A stretch of 64,000 nt of DNA, taken from assembly GCA_012728295.1 (NCBI GenBank), contig JAAYFJ010000039.1, positions 18,226 to 82,225 on the forward strand, read 5' to 3'. Position 1 is the first letter of the stretch. Every line of letters begins with the position of its first letter. This document shows, in pieces, positions 46,776 to 56,235 of the stretch. The stretch comes from Tissierellia bacterium (lineage in GTDB: Bacteria; Bacillota; Clostridia; Tissierellales; Peptoniphilaceae). Both the position numbers and the translations under genes were made by a program. Under the pieces are notes generated by a model. The model made no database searches. It was not told where the DNA came from and worked only from the letters and a program-made list of their open reading frames with translations.

Positions 46776-49196
46776 ATGGACAATTTGGATAAACAGAAGA
46801 TAGTAATTAAAGATATAGAACATGAGATGAAGGAATCATATCTAGATTATGCTATGAGTGTAATTGTATCTCGTGCTCTGCCTGATGTAAGAGATGGGTT
46901 AAAACCTGTGCATCGCCGTATTATTTATGGAATGTATAAATTAGGTGTAACTCCAGATAAAGCATATCGTAAATCAGCCAAGTTAGTCGGTGATGTAATG
47001 GGTAGTTTTCACCCTCACGGAGACTCGGCAATTTATGATGCGTTGGTAAGATTAGCTCAAGATTTCAGCACGCGATATCCTTTAGCTGACGGACAGGGAA
47101 ACTTCGGTAGTATTGATGGAGATGGCGCTGCTGCCATGCGTTATACAGAAGTTAGAATGAGCAAATTGACCCAAGAGATGGTTAGAGATATCCACAAAGA
47201 AACAGTGGATTTTCAACCAAACTTTGATGAAAGTGAAGAAGAACCTATCGTATTACCTAGCCGTTTTCCAAACTTACTAGTAAATGGTTCTTCGGGTATT
47301 GCTGTTGGAATGGCTACCAATATGGCTCCTCATAACTTAAGAGAGATTATTTCAGGAATTAGTGCCACAATAGATAATCCACAAATAACTATTGATGAAT
47401 TGTCAGAAATAATAAAAGGACCAGACTTTCCCACAGGTGGAAAGATTATGGGACGTCAACCTGTTTTAGATGCTTATCATACTGGTAGAGGCCGTGTAAT
47501 ATTAAGGGCTGAAGCAGAAATTGAGGAATATAAAAACAGACATAGAATAGTTATTTCAGAAATTCCATATCAAGTTAATAAATCTAATTTAATAATAAAA
47601 ATTGTAGATTTAGTAAAGGATAAGAGAATAGAAGGAATCTCAGATATAAGAGATGAATCTGACCGAAAGGGAATGCGTATCGTAGTTGAACTAAAGAGAG
47701 ATGCAAACCCTCAAGTTATATTGAATTTGCTATATCAATACACTCAGATGCAGACCACTTTTGGAATAATCAACTTAGCTTTGGTTAATGGTGAGCCTAA
47801 AGTATTAAATCTAAGGCAATTAATTGACTTATATATTGAGCACCAAGTCGAAGTAATTACTAGAAGAACTCAATTTGACTTAGATAAGGCTCAAGCAAGA
47901 GCTCATATTATCGAAGGATTGCTAAAAGCTTTGGACAATATAGATGAAATAATAGCAATAATACGCTCATCTGATGATGATACAGAGAGTAAGAGAAGGT
48001 TTACAGAATCTTTTGGATTGACTGACACTCAAGGTCAGGCGATTTTGATAATGCAGCTTAGAAGATTGCAAAAACTTGAAAAAGACAAACTGCAAAACGA
48101 ATATGAAGAGCTTATTAAAGAAATTGCTAGGCTGACTGAAATATTAAGTAATCCAAGGGTACTTTTAAACCTTATAAAAACAGAACTGGAAGAGATAAAA
48201 GAAAAGTACGGAGACATGAGAAGGACCAGACTAGTACCTGCTGCTACTGAGATTAACATGGAGGACATGATTCACAAGGAAGATGTAATAATAACCTTGA
48301 CTCAATCAGGATATATTAAACGCATGCCTGAAGGAACTTATAGGCCTCAAAGACGTGGTGGTAGAGGAATAACCGCTCTTACTACTAAAGAAGAAGATGT
48401 GGTTAAGGACATTTTCATCACTTCAACCCATGATACGATACTATTCTTTACCAACAGTGGAAAAGTATTCTCCCTAAAGGCATATGAAATCCCAGAGGGT
48501 AGTAGAACTGCCAGGGGAATGGCTATAGTAAACTTACTAAATCTGCAATCAGAAGAATATATTTCCGGAATAATACCAATAGCAGAACAAAAACCTGGAC
48601 AGGCTTTGATTATGGTAACCAATACGGGAATTATTAAGAAAACTGAACTTCAAGAATATGATAATATCCGTAAAAACGGTATAATTGGTATAACCTTAAG
48701 AGAAGGGGAACACCTAATAGATGTTCGTTTATTAGATGAAGAACAGGATGTAATAATAGTTTCTCAAAAAGGGAAAGCCATAAGATTTAACACCGAGGAA
48801 GTTCGCTCCATGGGACGTACAGCTCGTGGTGTAAAAGCCATGACCTTAGATGAAGATGATATGGTTGTCAGCATGGAAAGAGTAGAAGAGAATATGTATC
48901 TTCTAGTAATATCTGAACAAGGATTTGGAAAGCTTACGTCCGTTGAAGAATATCGAACTCAGTCTAGAGGCGGAAAGGGTATGAGCACCTACAACATAAG
49001 AGAAAAAACAGGTCCTCTTGTCGGTGCAAAAGTTCTAGATACCATGGATGAAATAATGCTGATAAATGAGCAAGGTATTATCATCAGATTAGAAGTAGCT
49101 GATATTTCCATTATGGGAAGAAATACACAAGGCGTTAAAGTTATGAACATTAAGGACGGTAAAATAGTTTCAATTGCTAAATATATTGGTGAATGA
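46776..49196 (+). CDS. gyrA: DNA gyrase subunit A
   Basis: 806 residues. Catalytic Tyr123 in AAAMRYTEV; quinolone-region HGDSAIYD at 81-88 keeps S84 and D88, the residues usual for susceptible gyrase. The C-terminal half has six pinwheel repeats (for example [16 protein letters not shown]) and a conserved GyrA-box-like QRRGGRG. Start behind GGGAGG. Confidence 0.98.
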   Translation: MDNLDKQKIVIKDIEHEMKESYLDYAMSVIVSRALPDVRDGLKPVHRRIIYGMYKLGVTPDKAYRKSAKLVGDVMGSFHPHGDSAIYDALVRLAQDFSTRYPLADGQGNFGSIDGDGAAAMRYTEVRMSKLTQEMVRDIHKETVDFQPNFDESEEEPIVLPSRFPNLLVNGSSGIAVGMATNMAPHNLREIISGISATIDNPQITIDELSEIIKGPDFPTGGKIMGRQPVLDAYHTGRGRVILRAEAEIEEYKNRHRIVISEIPYQVNKSNLIIKIVDLVKDKRIEGISDIRDESDRKGMRIVVELKRDANPQVILNLLYQYTQMQTTFGIINLALVNGEPKVLNLRQLIDLYIEHQVEVITRRTQFDLDKAQARAHIIEGLLKALDNIDEIIAIIRSSDDDTESKRRFTESFGLTDTQGQAILIMQLRRLQKLEKDKLQNEYEELIKEIARLTEILSNPRVLLNLIKTELEEIKEKYGDMRRTRLVPAATEINMEDMIHKEDVIITLTQSGYIKRMPEGTYRPQRRGGRGITALTTKEEDVVKDIFITSTHDTILFFTNSGKVFSLKAYEIPEGSRTARGMAIVNLLNLQSEEYISGIIPIAEQKPGQALIMVTNTGIIKKTELQEYDNIRKNGIIGITLREGEHLIDVRLLDEEQDVIIVSQKGKAIRFNTEEVRSMGRTARGVKAMTLDEDDMVVSMERVEENMYLLVISEQGFGKLTSVEEYRTQSRGGKGMSTYNIREKTGPLVGAKVLDTMDEIMLINEQGIIIRLEVADISIMGRNTQGVKVMNIKDGKIVSIAKYIGE

Positions 49197-49252
49197 TTTA
49201 TCATTTACAAAGTATATATTTTCCAGTAGAATACCTATAAGGAGGGATTCAT

Positions 49253-49585
49253 ATGAGCTTGGATACTACCATAGTATTTTCAGAAGAAAAAAAATTACTG
49301 GGTATTAAGCCGAAAGGCGAATTAGACATTTTCAGCTCCGCCGAATTTAAGAAACAGGTGGTTAAAGATATGGATCGTCACGGCTTTGTAGATGTGGAAA
49401 TAGATTGTGCAGAATTAACATATGTAGATTCTACAGGCCTTGGAGTATTGATGTTTTTTGTAAAAGAAATAGAGTCTAAAGACGGAAAACTAAAGATGAT
49501 CAACCTGAAAAAGAATATAGCAAAATTACTGCTAATTACAAAGATGGATAAATTCATAGAACTGGAGGGACAACTTGATGGCTAA
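49253..49585 (+). CDS. STAS-domain anti-sigma factor antagonist
   Basis: 110 residues, RsbV/SpoIIAA type. The phosphorylation site S60 is intact in YVDSTGLGVL, and DIFSSAEFKK and KMDKFIEL flank it. In the family the unphosphorylated form binds the anti-sigma factor and frees the sigma factor. First gene of a cassette after gyrA, with AAGGAGGG before the ATG. Its partner appears to have lost ATP-binding residues, so how this serine would be phosphorylated is open. Confidence 0.9.
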   Translation: MSLDTTIVFSEEKKLLGIKPKGELDIFSSAEFKKQVVKDMDRHGFVDVEIDCAELTYVDSTGLGVLMFFVKEIESKDGKLKMINLKKNIAKLLLITKMDKFIELEGQLDG

Positions 49586-49937
49586 TATCTTTACCATGAG
49601 TATTCCTGCAAATAGTGATTTTATTGGAGTTATTCGTCTGTGTGCTGCTGGAGTTCTAAGTCATTATTCAGTTAATATCGAGACCTTAGAAGATGTTAAA
49701 CTAGCAATATCTGAGGCATGCATTGAAGTGGTTGCCTGTGGTGGTGAATCATTGGAATTGACCATGGAGATAGAGGACAGAAAAATGGTTGCCAAAGTTA
49801 GAGGTAGAGGTTCAAATGTACTTTGTGACCTATCTTCCGAGCAGGAAAGAGAACTTGGCAGACTAATCATGCAATCATTGATGGACGAAGTTTCATTTGA
49901 ATCAGACCAAGTTATTATGTTCAAAGAACTTAGTTAG
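49578..49937 (+). CDS. degenerate GHKL anti-sigma factor (RsbW/SpoIIAB-like)
   Basis: 119 residues (ATG 49578 preferred over TTG 49575; overlaps the STAS gene by eight bases). The pattern is that of RsbW/SpoIIAB: SIPANSDFIGVIRL, then EDVKLAISEACIEVV in the N-box position, then LIMQSLMDEVSFESDQV at the end. The N-box Asn (EAxxNAI) is replaced, the G1 DxGxG reads RGRGSN without the Asp, the ATP lid is missing, and the G2 glycines are altered. It may bind the sigma factor but probably cannot act as a kinase. Assigned mainly from context plus the fold pattern. Confidence 0.78.
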   Translation: MANIFTMSIPANSDFIGVIRLCAAGVLSHYSVNIETLEDVKLAISEACIEVVACGGESLELTMEIEDRKMVAKVRGRGSNVLCDLSSEQERELGRLIMQSLMDEVSFESDQVIMFKELS

Positions 49938-49946
49938 GAATAGGAC

Positions 49947-50735
49947 ATGGATAAACAACTATACTATGCATTAGGAAGAAAGCTTACCAAGGAAGAAATC
50001 AAAGAATTATTTATTAAATTCAGAGATGATAATAATAAAGAGATTCGAGATATTTTAATTGAGGAGCACCTATATATAGCGGAGATATTATCAAAAAAAT
50101 ATACTAATCGAGGAATAGATTATGATGATATTTTTCAAGTCGCAAGTATTGGGCTTATCTACGCTATTGATAGGTACGATGTAGATAAGGGCTTTGAGTT
50201 TTCAAGCTTTGCAACGCCAACAATTATTGGAGAAATAAAGAAATATTTCAGGGACAAAGGATGGACTATAAGAGTTCCTAGAAGAATTCAAGAATTATCC
50301 AAAAAGATTAATGATGCAAAGATTCAATTAGCCCAAGAATTACAAAGGTCACCTAGTGTGGAAGATTTAGCAACATATTTAGGAGTGACCAACGAAGAAG
50401 TTCTAGAATCTATGGAAGCGAGCAAGGTATATTCTCCACAAAGCTTGGATATAGTTTATGAATCTGGAACTGAGGACAAAGAAATCAACTTAGCTGATAT
50501 TATTGGTAAAGAAGATCATATGTACGAAAAAATAGAGAACAATGACTTTATTAGAAGGACTATGGTTAAGCTTAATGAAGTGGAACAGAGGATAATAATA
50601 GAGAGGTATTACAATAAAAAAACTCAAGTCTCTATTGCTGAAGAACTGGACATTTCACAGATGACAGTATCTAGGATAGAAAAGAAAGTATTGGAAAAAC
50701 TGAGAAAAGAAGCGGAGAAATCCTTATTAGAATAG
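49947..50735 (+). CDS. SigB/SigF/SigG-family RNA polymerase sigma factor
   Basis: 262 residues. Region 2 includes YDDIFQVASIGLIYAIDRYDV and the group signature FSSFATPTIIGEIKKYFRDKGW then IRVPRR; region 3 SVEDLATYLGVTNEEVLESM; region 4 TQVSIAEELDISQMTVSRIEKKVL. Partner-switching sigma, controlled by the two preceding genes. Whether it serves stress response or sporulation cannot be told here; no sporulation genes are visible in the window. The ATG follows AGGAATAGGA. Confidence 0.93.
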   Translation: MDKQLYYALGRKLTKEEIKELFIKFRDDNNKEIRDILIEEHLYIAEILSKKYTNRGIDYDDIFQVASIGLIYAIDRYDVDKGFEFSSFATPTIIGEIKKYFRDKGWTIRVPRRIQELSKKINDAKIQLAQELQRSPSVEDLATYLGVTNEEVLESMEASKVYSPQSLDIVYESGTEDKEINLADIIGKEDHMYEKIENNDFIRRTMVKLNEVEQRIIIERYYNKKTQVSIAEELDISQMTVSRIEKKVLEKLRKEAEKSLLE

Positions 50736-50744
50736 GAGAAAAAT

Positions 50745-51374
50745 ATGCTTAGAAACAGAACCATATACAAGTTGAAGAATTTTATCCACATGTTAGAGTT
50801 ATTGCTTTGTGTTATAATAGGCATTGGGATAATACTGTGCATACCTGATTTATTTAAGTATTTTTACAAAATAGTGGTGTCTACTGAAAGAGAATCTTTC
50901 GAAATATTTAAGCTATTCTTAAACCACGTATTGATTTTGGTAGTGGGTGTTGAGTTCATAATAATGCTAATGACTAGAAGTAATGAGTCCATATTGTCAT
51001 TGGTGTTGTTTGTAATTGCTAGAAAGATGCTAGTATATTCAGAAAATATGTTTGACCTGGTTATGGGAACTGTTGCAATAGCCATAGTATTCCTAATTTT
51101 GAGATTTTTAGTAAAAAGAGATTCTCCTCACGTAACAGGAGAAAATATTTATTCTGCAGCATTGCCTGTGGATAGAATTAATTTAAAAATGGGTTATTCT
51201 CTACCATCAGCTGATTCTATGACTTTAGGTGGATTGGTCTATATGTATTCTAAAGAGCATGAAATCCCCTTAGAGGAAGGTATGGAGTTTGAGGTAGAAG
51301 GATATAGATTAAACGTAACAAGATGTCATGAAGGGGTTATTGAAACAGTTCAAATTATCCCTATTGATAATTAA
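50745..51374 (+). CDS. PsiE-like membrane protein with C-terminal transporter-associated domain
   Basis: 209 residues. About four hydrophobic helices in the first 120 residues (MLELLLCVIIGIGIILC, VLILVVGVEFIIMLM, MGTVAIAIVFLILRFL), like PsiE-type proteins. The soluble C-terminus (ADSMTLGGLVYMYSKEHEIPLEEGMEFEVEGYRLNV in part) resembles the CorC/HlyC transporter-associated domain. It starts nine bases after the sigma gene, in the same operon, so it may be a sensor or output of that system. Function unknown. Confidence 0.7.
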   Translation: MLRNRTIYKLKNFIHMLELLLCVIIGIGIILCIPDLFKYFYKIVVSTERESFEIFKLFLNHVLILVVGVEFIIMLMTRSNESILSLVLFVIARKMLVYSENMFDLVMGTVAIAIVFLILRFLVKRDSPHVTGENIYSAALPVDRINLKMGYSLPSADSMTLGGLVYMYSKEHEIPLEEGMEFEVEGYRLNVTRCHEGVIETVQIIPIDN

Positions 51375-51385
51375 GGAGGAAGTAA

Positions 51386-52303
51386 ATGAAAAAAAGAATT
51401 ATTGCTTTAATAATGGTATTAACACTTTTAATGGCTATTCCTGTAATGGCACTAGAGGGAGAAGAAAGAGCTATTCCTTCACCACAAAAGGTAAAGCTAA
51501 ATGGTGAAATTGTAAAGATTTATCCTTACAATATCAAAGATGAAAATTACTTTAAAATTAGGGATTTAGCTGCATTGCTTAAAGACACTTCTGCTAAATT
51601 CAATGTATTCTTCAGTGAAGACAAAGGTGGAGTCGTTATGATTCCTAAGGAGCAGTACAAAGTAATATACGATGATTTAAAAGCTGTTGGAGATGGCCCA
51701 GCTACAGCTATCTTTGCTAAGAGCAAGGTTTTTCTAGGTGAAGAAGAGCTTAATTTAACTGCTTATCTTGTAAATGATTACACGTATTTTAGATTAAGAG
51801 ATCTATCCACATTGTTGGGATTCAAAGTGGAATACGATGCCGCTTCAGATACTGTATTAATTACATCTGATGCTTCTGATTTGATTCCTACAGTTGAAAA
51901 CAAAGGTGAAGTAACTTCAAGAACATTGGTGGCTGCACCTGTAATTAAAACTGAAAGCAATTTACCTAGCAAAGGATTTAATATAGTTGAAACATTAAAA
52001 GATTTCGTAGTTAAAGATGAAAAAGGCGTGGCTTTTAAATGGGATTACTCTAAAGAAAGCAATGAGTTCCAACTTAATTTTACTAGCACAGATTTAGGCA
52101 GATATGATGTTTCTGCTCACGTTTCACAAGATAATATGAGAAATGAAACCGTTACATTGACTAAGGGTGAAATATTAAAAGAAAGTGTAATGGCAACAAG
52201 TGTAGATATGAATAGACCTTTTACTATTCACGTAATCGGTATAGACAAACTACATCCAGATGCACCTATTTTAGACTTAATAGAATTCCAAATTGGAAAA
52301 TAA
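51386..52303 (+). CDS. secreted stalk-domain (copper amine oxidase N-terminal-like) protein
   Basis: 305 residues. Signal peptide MKKRIIALIMVLTLLMAIPVMA with cleavage after ALA-like VMA. Two copies of the amine-oxidase N-like fold: FKIRDLAALLKDTSAKFNVFF and YTYFRLRDLSTLLGFKVEYD. The C-terminal 110 residues form a beta domain without a clear family. Such stalk domains are common in clostridial surface proteins and are often paired with wall hydrolases, though none is fused here. GGAGG before the ATG; ends at a terminator. Confidence 0.82.
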   Translation: MKKRIIALIMVLTLLMAIPVMALEGEERAIPSPQKVKLNGEIVKIYPYNIKDENYFKIRDLAALLKDTSAKFNVFFSEDKGGVVMIPKEQYKVIYDDLKAVGDGPATAIFAKSKVFLGEEELNLTAYLVNDYTYFRLRDLSTLLGFKVEYDAASDTVLITSDASDLIPTVENKGEVTSRTLVAAPVIKTESNLPSKGFNIVETLKDFVVKDEKGVAFKWDYSKESNEFQLNFTSTDLGRYDVSAHVSQDNMRNETVTLTKGEILKESVMATSVDMNRPFTIHVIGIDKLHPDAPILDLIEFQIGK

Positions 52304-52327
52304 AAGTTGTGAATTAGGATAAGATTA

Positions 52328-52354
52328 AAGCCTTCCAATAACTTTGGAAGGCTT
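52328..52354 (+). terminator. terminator of the STAS-sigma operon
   Basis: 11-bp perfect stem, five-base loop, then ATTTTA. It ends the operon that starts at 49253. Confidence 0.85.
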
Positions 52355-52370
52355 ATTTTAAGGAGAAGAC

Positions 52371-52928
52371 ATGAAAATAGTAGATTTTATTTTTAATTAT
52401 GCAATTGATCCCATTACATCACTGCCATTAATGCCATCGTTAACCCATTGGAATTGGATATTGGAGAAGCAATGGGACAAAAGCGATACTTTTATGCTAG
52501 TAACTTGGCCTGGGGAAGAAGCAAATGAAATAGGAGAGTCCTTTGGAGAAGAATTAGAAGATGCCCAGGAGACAGGCAAGAGATTCTTTAGAGGCAATCT
52601 AAGTGATGAATTGAAAGTTGCGCTGAAAAATGTACCAGAAACTGGTCATCTACCATGGTTTGAATTCCATCTATTCAAAGATGGAGAGTCCACATTATAT
52701 GTTGACATTTACGGAGGGACTATTGTAATTTGGGTTGAGGACGATGAACTGGACCCTATTAAGAAGCACATAGTCAATGAAGAGGCAATTAAGGATATTA
52801 TGGTAACAGATCCTGCGCAAACTATTCCATTTGAAGCATCTGAACTAAGGTCATTAGAGCAGGAATTGGAGAGAATGATAAGAGAAATGGGCGAAAACCC
52901 TGATTTATTTAATGAAGAGCCAAATTAA
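52371..52928 (+). CDS. hypothetical protein
   Basis: 185 residues, not recognised. Acidic, with Trp-rich start (THWNWILEKQW), the core WFEFHLFKDGESTLYVDIYGGTIVIWVEDDE with beta strands, and a helical acidic C-terminus. No signal or membrane helix. The ATG follows AAGGAG. Its last 17 bases overlap the next gene, so the two are cotranscribed. Confidence 0.65.
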   Translation: MKIVDFIFNYAIDPITSLPLMPSLTHWNWILEKQWDKSDTFMLVTWPGEEANEIGESFGEELEDAQETGKRFFRGNLSDELKVALKNVPETGHLPWFEFHLFKDGESTLYVDIYGGTIVIWVEDDELDPIKKHIVNEEAIKDIMVTDPAQTIPFEASELRSLEQELERMIREMGENPDLFNEEPN

Positions 52929-53550
52929 CACCATATTGGTGGTAGCAGCTATGGGTGAAGAGTTAAGGCTCTTTAAGGATAGCTTGAAGAATATTGAGTT
53001 TAAGGGAAACACTTTAGAGGGTACTCTTGAAGGTAAACGAGTAGAGCTATTAAAAACGGGTGTGGGGCAAATAAATGCTGAAAAAACTTTGAGAGACTAT
53101 ATGGACTCGACTATGCCAAAGGTTGTAATACATGTGGGAATTGCAGGAGCATTGGACGAGAAATTGCCGATTTTAGACGCAGTTATAGGTCCTGTCACCG
53201 ATGGCAAAAGCTCATATTTTCCAGACAAATCATTAGTGGAAGAAATCAAAGTTATAGCTATGCATAGTGGAATTTCATTACATTATGGCAAAATGCTGTC
53301 TCTGGATTTATTTCTTCAAAATGCTCAAGAGAGAGATAGCTTGAGATTGCAATCAAAAGCCCTTACCATAGATATGGAGAGCTTTAGCATTGGAAAGGTT
53401 TGTCATGAAAAGGGAATTCCATTTATTGTCATCAGGAGCATTAGCGATAAATCTACAAAAGATAGCTATGAAATCGTAGGACAGAATATTTCAAAAGCTG
53501 CGGAAATATCTTGTGAATTGGGATGTAAACTGGCCTGTAAACTAGTTTAA
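52912..53550 (+). CDS. MTA/SAH nucleosidase-like protein (phosphorylase superfamily)
   Basis: 212 residues. The C-terminal half has the nucleosidase pattern: TIDMESFSIGKVCHEKGIPFIVIRSISDKS, with Glu of MES and the Asp of SD. The N-terminus (LVVAAMGEELRLF, GVGQINAEKTLRDY) fits too. Would release adenine from methylthioadenosine or S-adenosylhomocysteine, or act on futalosine-like substrates. The gene starts inside the preceding gene. The usual catalytic arrangement looks complete but the substrate is not certain. Confidence 0.82.
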   Translation: MKSQINTILVVAAMGEELRLFKDSLKNIEFKGNTLEGTLEGKRVELLKTGVGQINAEKTLRDYMDSTMPKVVIHVGIAGALDEKLPILDAVIGPVTDGKSSYFPDKSLVEEIKVIAMHSGISLHYGKMLSLDLFLQNAQERDSLRLQSKALTIDMESFSIGKVCHEKGIPFIVIRSISDKSTKDSYEIVGQNISKAAEISCELGCKLACKLV

Positions 53551-53597
53551 TAAAATTGATTATATCTATTATTGACAATTAACAAGGAGTGAAAAAT

Positions 53598-54512
53598 ATG
53601 AAAGTGGCAGTTCTCGGAGCGGGAGCTATGGGAAGTCTTTATGGGGGGAAACTTTCAAAAGTTTCAGATGTATATCTTATAGATATATGGAAAAAGCATG
53701 TAGAAGAGATTAATAATAATGGTTTATCCATTGAAGAACCAGATGGAACTTTGGAAAAATTTTATCCTAAGGCATATGAAGATTCCAAGGGACTACCGAT
53801 AATGGATGTCGTTATCGTCTTTGTCAAATCTATTCAAACAGGCCATGCCATAAACTTACATAAAGATATTATTGGAGATAAGACAATATTGTTATCATTA
53901 CAAAATGGTTATGGTAATGATGAAGATATGAAGGCTTTTGCAGATGAGGATAGAATCATTATGGGAACGACCTCCCATGGTTGTACTGTCAAAGGTCCCG
54001 GACATATATTTCACGCAGGCTCAGGAGATACGATTATAGGTACTTATGGTAAGGATTTACAAAACGCATATATAGTAAAAGAATTGATGAATAAAGCTGG
54101 GTTTGCTGTTGAGACCAACTCAAATGTCAAAGAAATAATAGTTAAGAAGGTAATAGTAAATGTGGGCATAAACCCCCTTACGGCTTTATTAGACGTAAAT
54201 AACGAACAAATTGCACTAAATGATGGATTGAGAAACGCCTCAGAAAAATTGGTTAAAGAGGCTGTTTCGGTTTTCAATGCACAAGGCCTAAACTTAGATG
54301 CAAATAGTGAGTGGGAGCATGTATTAGCTGTGGCAAAAGCTACAGGAGCTAATTGCTCTTCCATGCGTGCAGATGTGCTGAATAAGAGAAAAACTGAAAT
54401 AAATAGCATAAATGGCGCCGTGGCATCTCTGGCAAATGATATGGGTTTAAAAGCCCCAGCCAATGAATTAATAACAGATTTAATAGTGGCATTAGAAAAT
54501 GGGTATCTATAA
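53598..54512 (+). CDS. ketopantoate reductase-like protein (ApbA/PanE family)
   Basis: 304 residues. NADP-binding N-terminus VAVLGAGAMGSLYGG; family features FVKSIQTG, LQNGYGN, GTTSHGCTVKGPGHIFHAG, and a C-terminal helical domain with INPLTALLDV (catalytic Lys near KKVIVNVGINPL). Would reduce 2-dehydropantoate to pantoate in CoA biosynthesis. ATG at 53598 behind AAGGAG; a GTG three codons up is rejected. panB is two genes downstream, which supports the pantothenate role; panC and panD are not in this window. Confidence 0.87.
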   Translation: MKVAVLGAGAMGSLYGGKLSKVSDVYLIDIWKKHVEEINNNGLSIEEPDGTLEKFYPKAYEDSKGLPIMDVVIVFVKSIQTGHAINLHKDIIGDKTILLSLQNGYGNDEDMKAFADEDRIIMGTTSHGCTVKGPGHIFHAGSGDTIIGTYGKDLQNAYIVKELMNKAGFAVETNSNVKEIIVKKVIVNVGINPLTALLDVNNEQIALNDGLRNASEKLVKEAVSVFNAQGLNLDANSEWEHVLAVAKATGANCSSMRADVLNKRKTEINSINGAVASLANDMGLKAPANELITDLIVALENGYL

Positions 54513-54554
54513 ATATAGGTTGTTTGCAATCGTTTAGAGTGAGAGGGGATGGCT

Positions 54555-56222
54555 ATGAATTCCATTAGATTTGATGGCATGTTGACCTTGGCATTTATAA
54601 ATGGAGTTGTATTTTGCTCTAATCCAGATAATCTTAAAGAAACCTATGAAGCTGTGGGAATAAATGGCAAATACATTGCCCTGCTCGGTTCCACGGAAGA
54701 TATTTTGGAAAAAACTGATAGTGACACAGAGGTTATAGACTTAAGGGGAAGATTGCTCACCCCTGGTTTAATAGACTCGCACTTTCACCCAATTTTAGCA
54801 GGTTTATTTGGCACGGATGAAGATGCTGCTATAATAAATACCAATATTAAATATGTGGACTCCATAGCAGGAATTTTGGAGTTAGCCAACTTAGCTGCGA
54901 AAAAAAGAGGTCCTGGACAATGGATTTCTATGATGGGCTATGATCAAAATAGCGTAAAGGAAAAGCGCCACATCACTTTAAAAGAGTTGGATCAAGCAGC
55001 TCCTGACAACCCTGTCCAATGTATGAGGACTTGCGGACATATTTGCATATATAATTCCAAAGCCCTTGAACATATTGGAGTTTATTCAGCGAAGGATGCC
55101 AGCAAATACCCACCTGGAGAAATAGTCGTGGAAAATGGTGAATTAACAGGAATGGTAAAGGACCACACCCACTTTAAGTTGTGGAGCTATGTGGAATACT
55201 CAGATGAACAGCAAATACAAGCTGCATTAAGCTCAGAGACTAAATTATTGGAATCGGGTATAACTTCAATTCATGATCCAGGAGAAACAGATAAGCAGGC
55301 CTATCATATAATGCAAAAACTTTGTACTGAAAGAACATTTAAACCGAGAAGCTCCATGATGCTTCACAGTATATTTGGGAAAGAACAGAGCAAAAAAGAT
55401 AATGAACATTGGTTTAACTTAGGTTTTATAACAGGTTTGGGAAATGAATACTTCCGAGTCGGTGCAAGTAAATTCATGATAGATGGTGGTACCTCAGGTC
55501 CATCAAGTGCTACGAGGAAACCCTATTCCCATGATGAGCTAATGCCGGGAATACTAGGTTGGAATAGAGAAGAAGTAGCTGATTATATTGAAAAGATTCA
55601 CCTGGCGGATTGCCAAGCTACAGCTCATGCGGTTGGAGATTTAGCCATAGAGTTTATGGTAGAAGGCTATGAAAAAGCAATGGCAAAGCATCCTGAGAAA
55701 AGTTATCTTCGCCATAGAGTCGAGCATTGCACCATAGTTGATGAGGATTTAATTGAACGTATGGCAAGGTTAGATATATGTCCTTCGACAAATCCAGGGT
55801 TTATTTTTTGGAATGGGAGCAACTATATAAAATACTATGGTGAAAGAATGAAATATTTTTCTGCACTTAAATCTATGATGGATGCAGGAATAAAAGTTAG
55901 CATCGGTTCCGACAGCCCATCAGGTCCTGTAGAATCAGTGATAATGCTGGATTCTATGGTTAATAGAGTGGACAGAAATACTGGAGAAAAAGTTGATTCA
56001 TATCAGTGCGTTTCCATAGAAGAAGCGTTGCATGCATATACTTACAACGGAGCATATAGCACTTTTGAAGAAGATATTAAGGGGAGTTTAGCTATAGGAA
56101 AATTGGCTGACTTAGCAGTTTTTTCAGAGAATTTGCTAGCTCTTCCCAATGAAGATATAATAAATGTTATAGTGGATTTTACCGTTTTAGACGGAAAAAT
56201 AGTATATAGTTCGGAAAAATAG
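54555..56222 (+). CDS. YtcJ-like amidohydrolase
   Basis: 555 residues. Metal-dependent hydrolase of the amidohydrolase_3 type: GRLLTPGLIDSHFHP (HxH), then ATAHAVGDLAIEF and HRVEHCTIVD, the conserved Asp in SIGSDSPSGPV, and the C-terminal KLADLAVFSENL. Substrates in this group range from exoenzyme-type N-acyl compounds to unknown. I chose the second ATG (54555), six bases after GAGAGGGG; the ATG at 54549 has no spacing. Lies between panE-like and panB genes, a link without a known reason. Confidence 0.87.
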   Translation: MNSIRFDGMLTLAFINGVVFCSNPDNLKETYEAVGINGKYIALLGSTEDILEKTDSDTEVIDLRGRLLTPGLIDSHFHPILAGLFGTDEDAAIINTNIKYVDSIAGILELANLAAKKRGPGQWISMMGYDQNSVKEKRHITLKELDQAAPDNPVQCMRTCGHICIYNSKALEHIGVYSAKDASKYPPGEIVVENGELTGMVKDHTHFKLWSYVEYSDEQQIQAALSSETKLLESGITSIHDPGETDKQAYHIMQKLCTERTFKPRSSMMLHSIFGKEQSKKDNEHWFNLGFITGLGNEYFRVGASKFMIDGGTSGPSSATRKPYSHDELMPGILGWNREEVADYIEKIHLADCQATAHAVGDLAIEFMVEGYEKAMAKHPEKSYLRHRVEHCTIVDEDLIERMARLDICPSTNPGFIFWNGSNYIKYYGERMKYFSALKSMMDAGIKVSIGSDSPSGPVESVIMLDSMVNRVDRNTGEKVDSYQCVSIEEALHAYTYNGAYSTFEEDIKGSLAIGKLADLAVFSENLLALPNEDIINVIVDFTVLDGKIVYSSEK

Positions 56223-56235
56223 GAGGAATTGGAAA

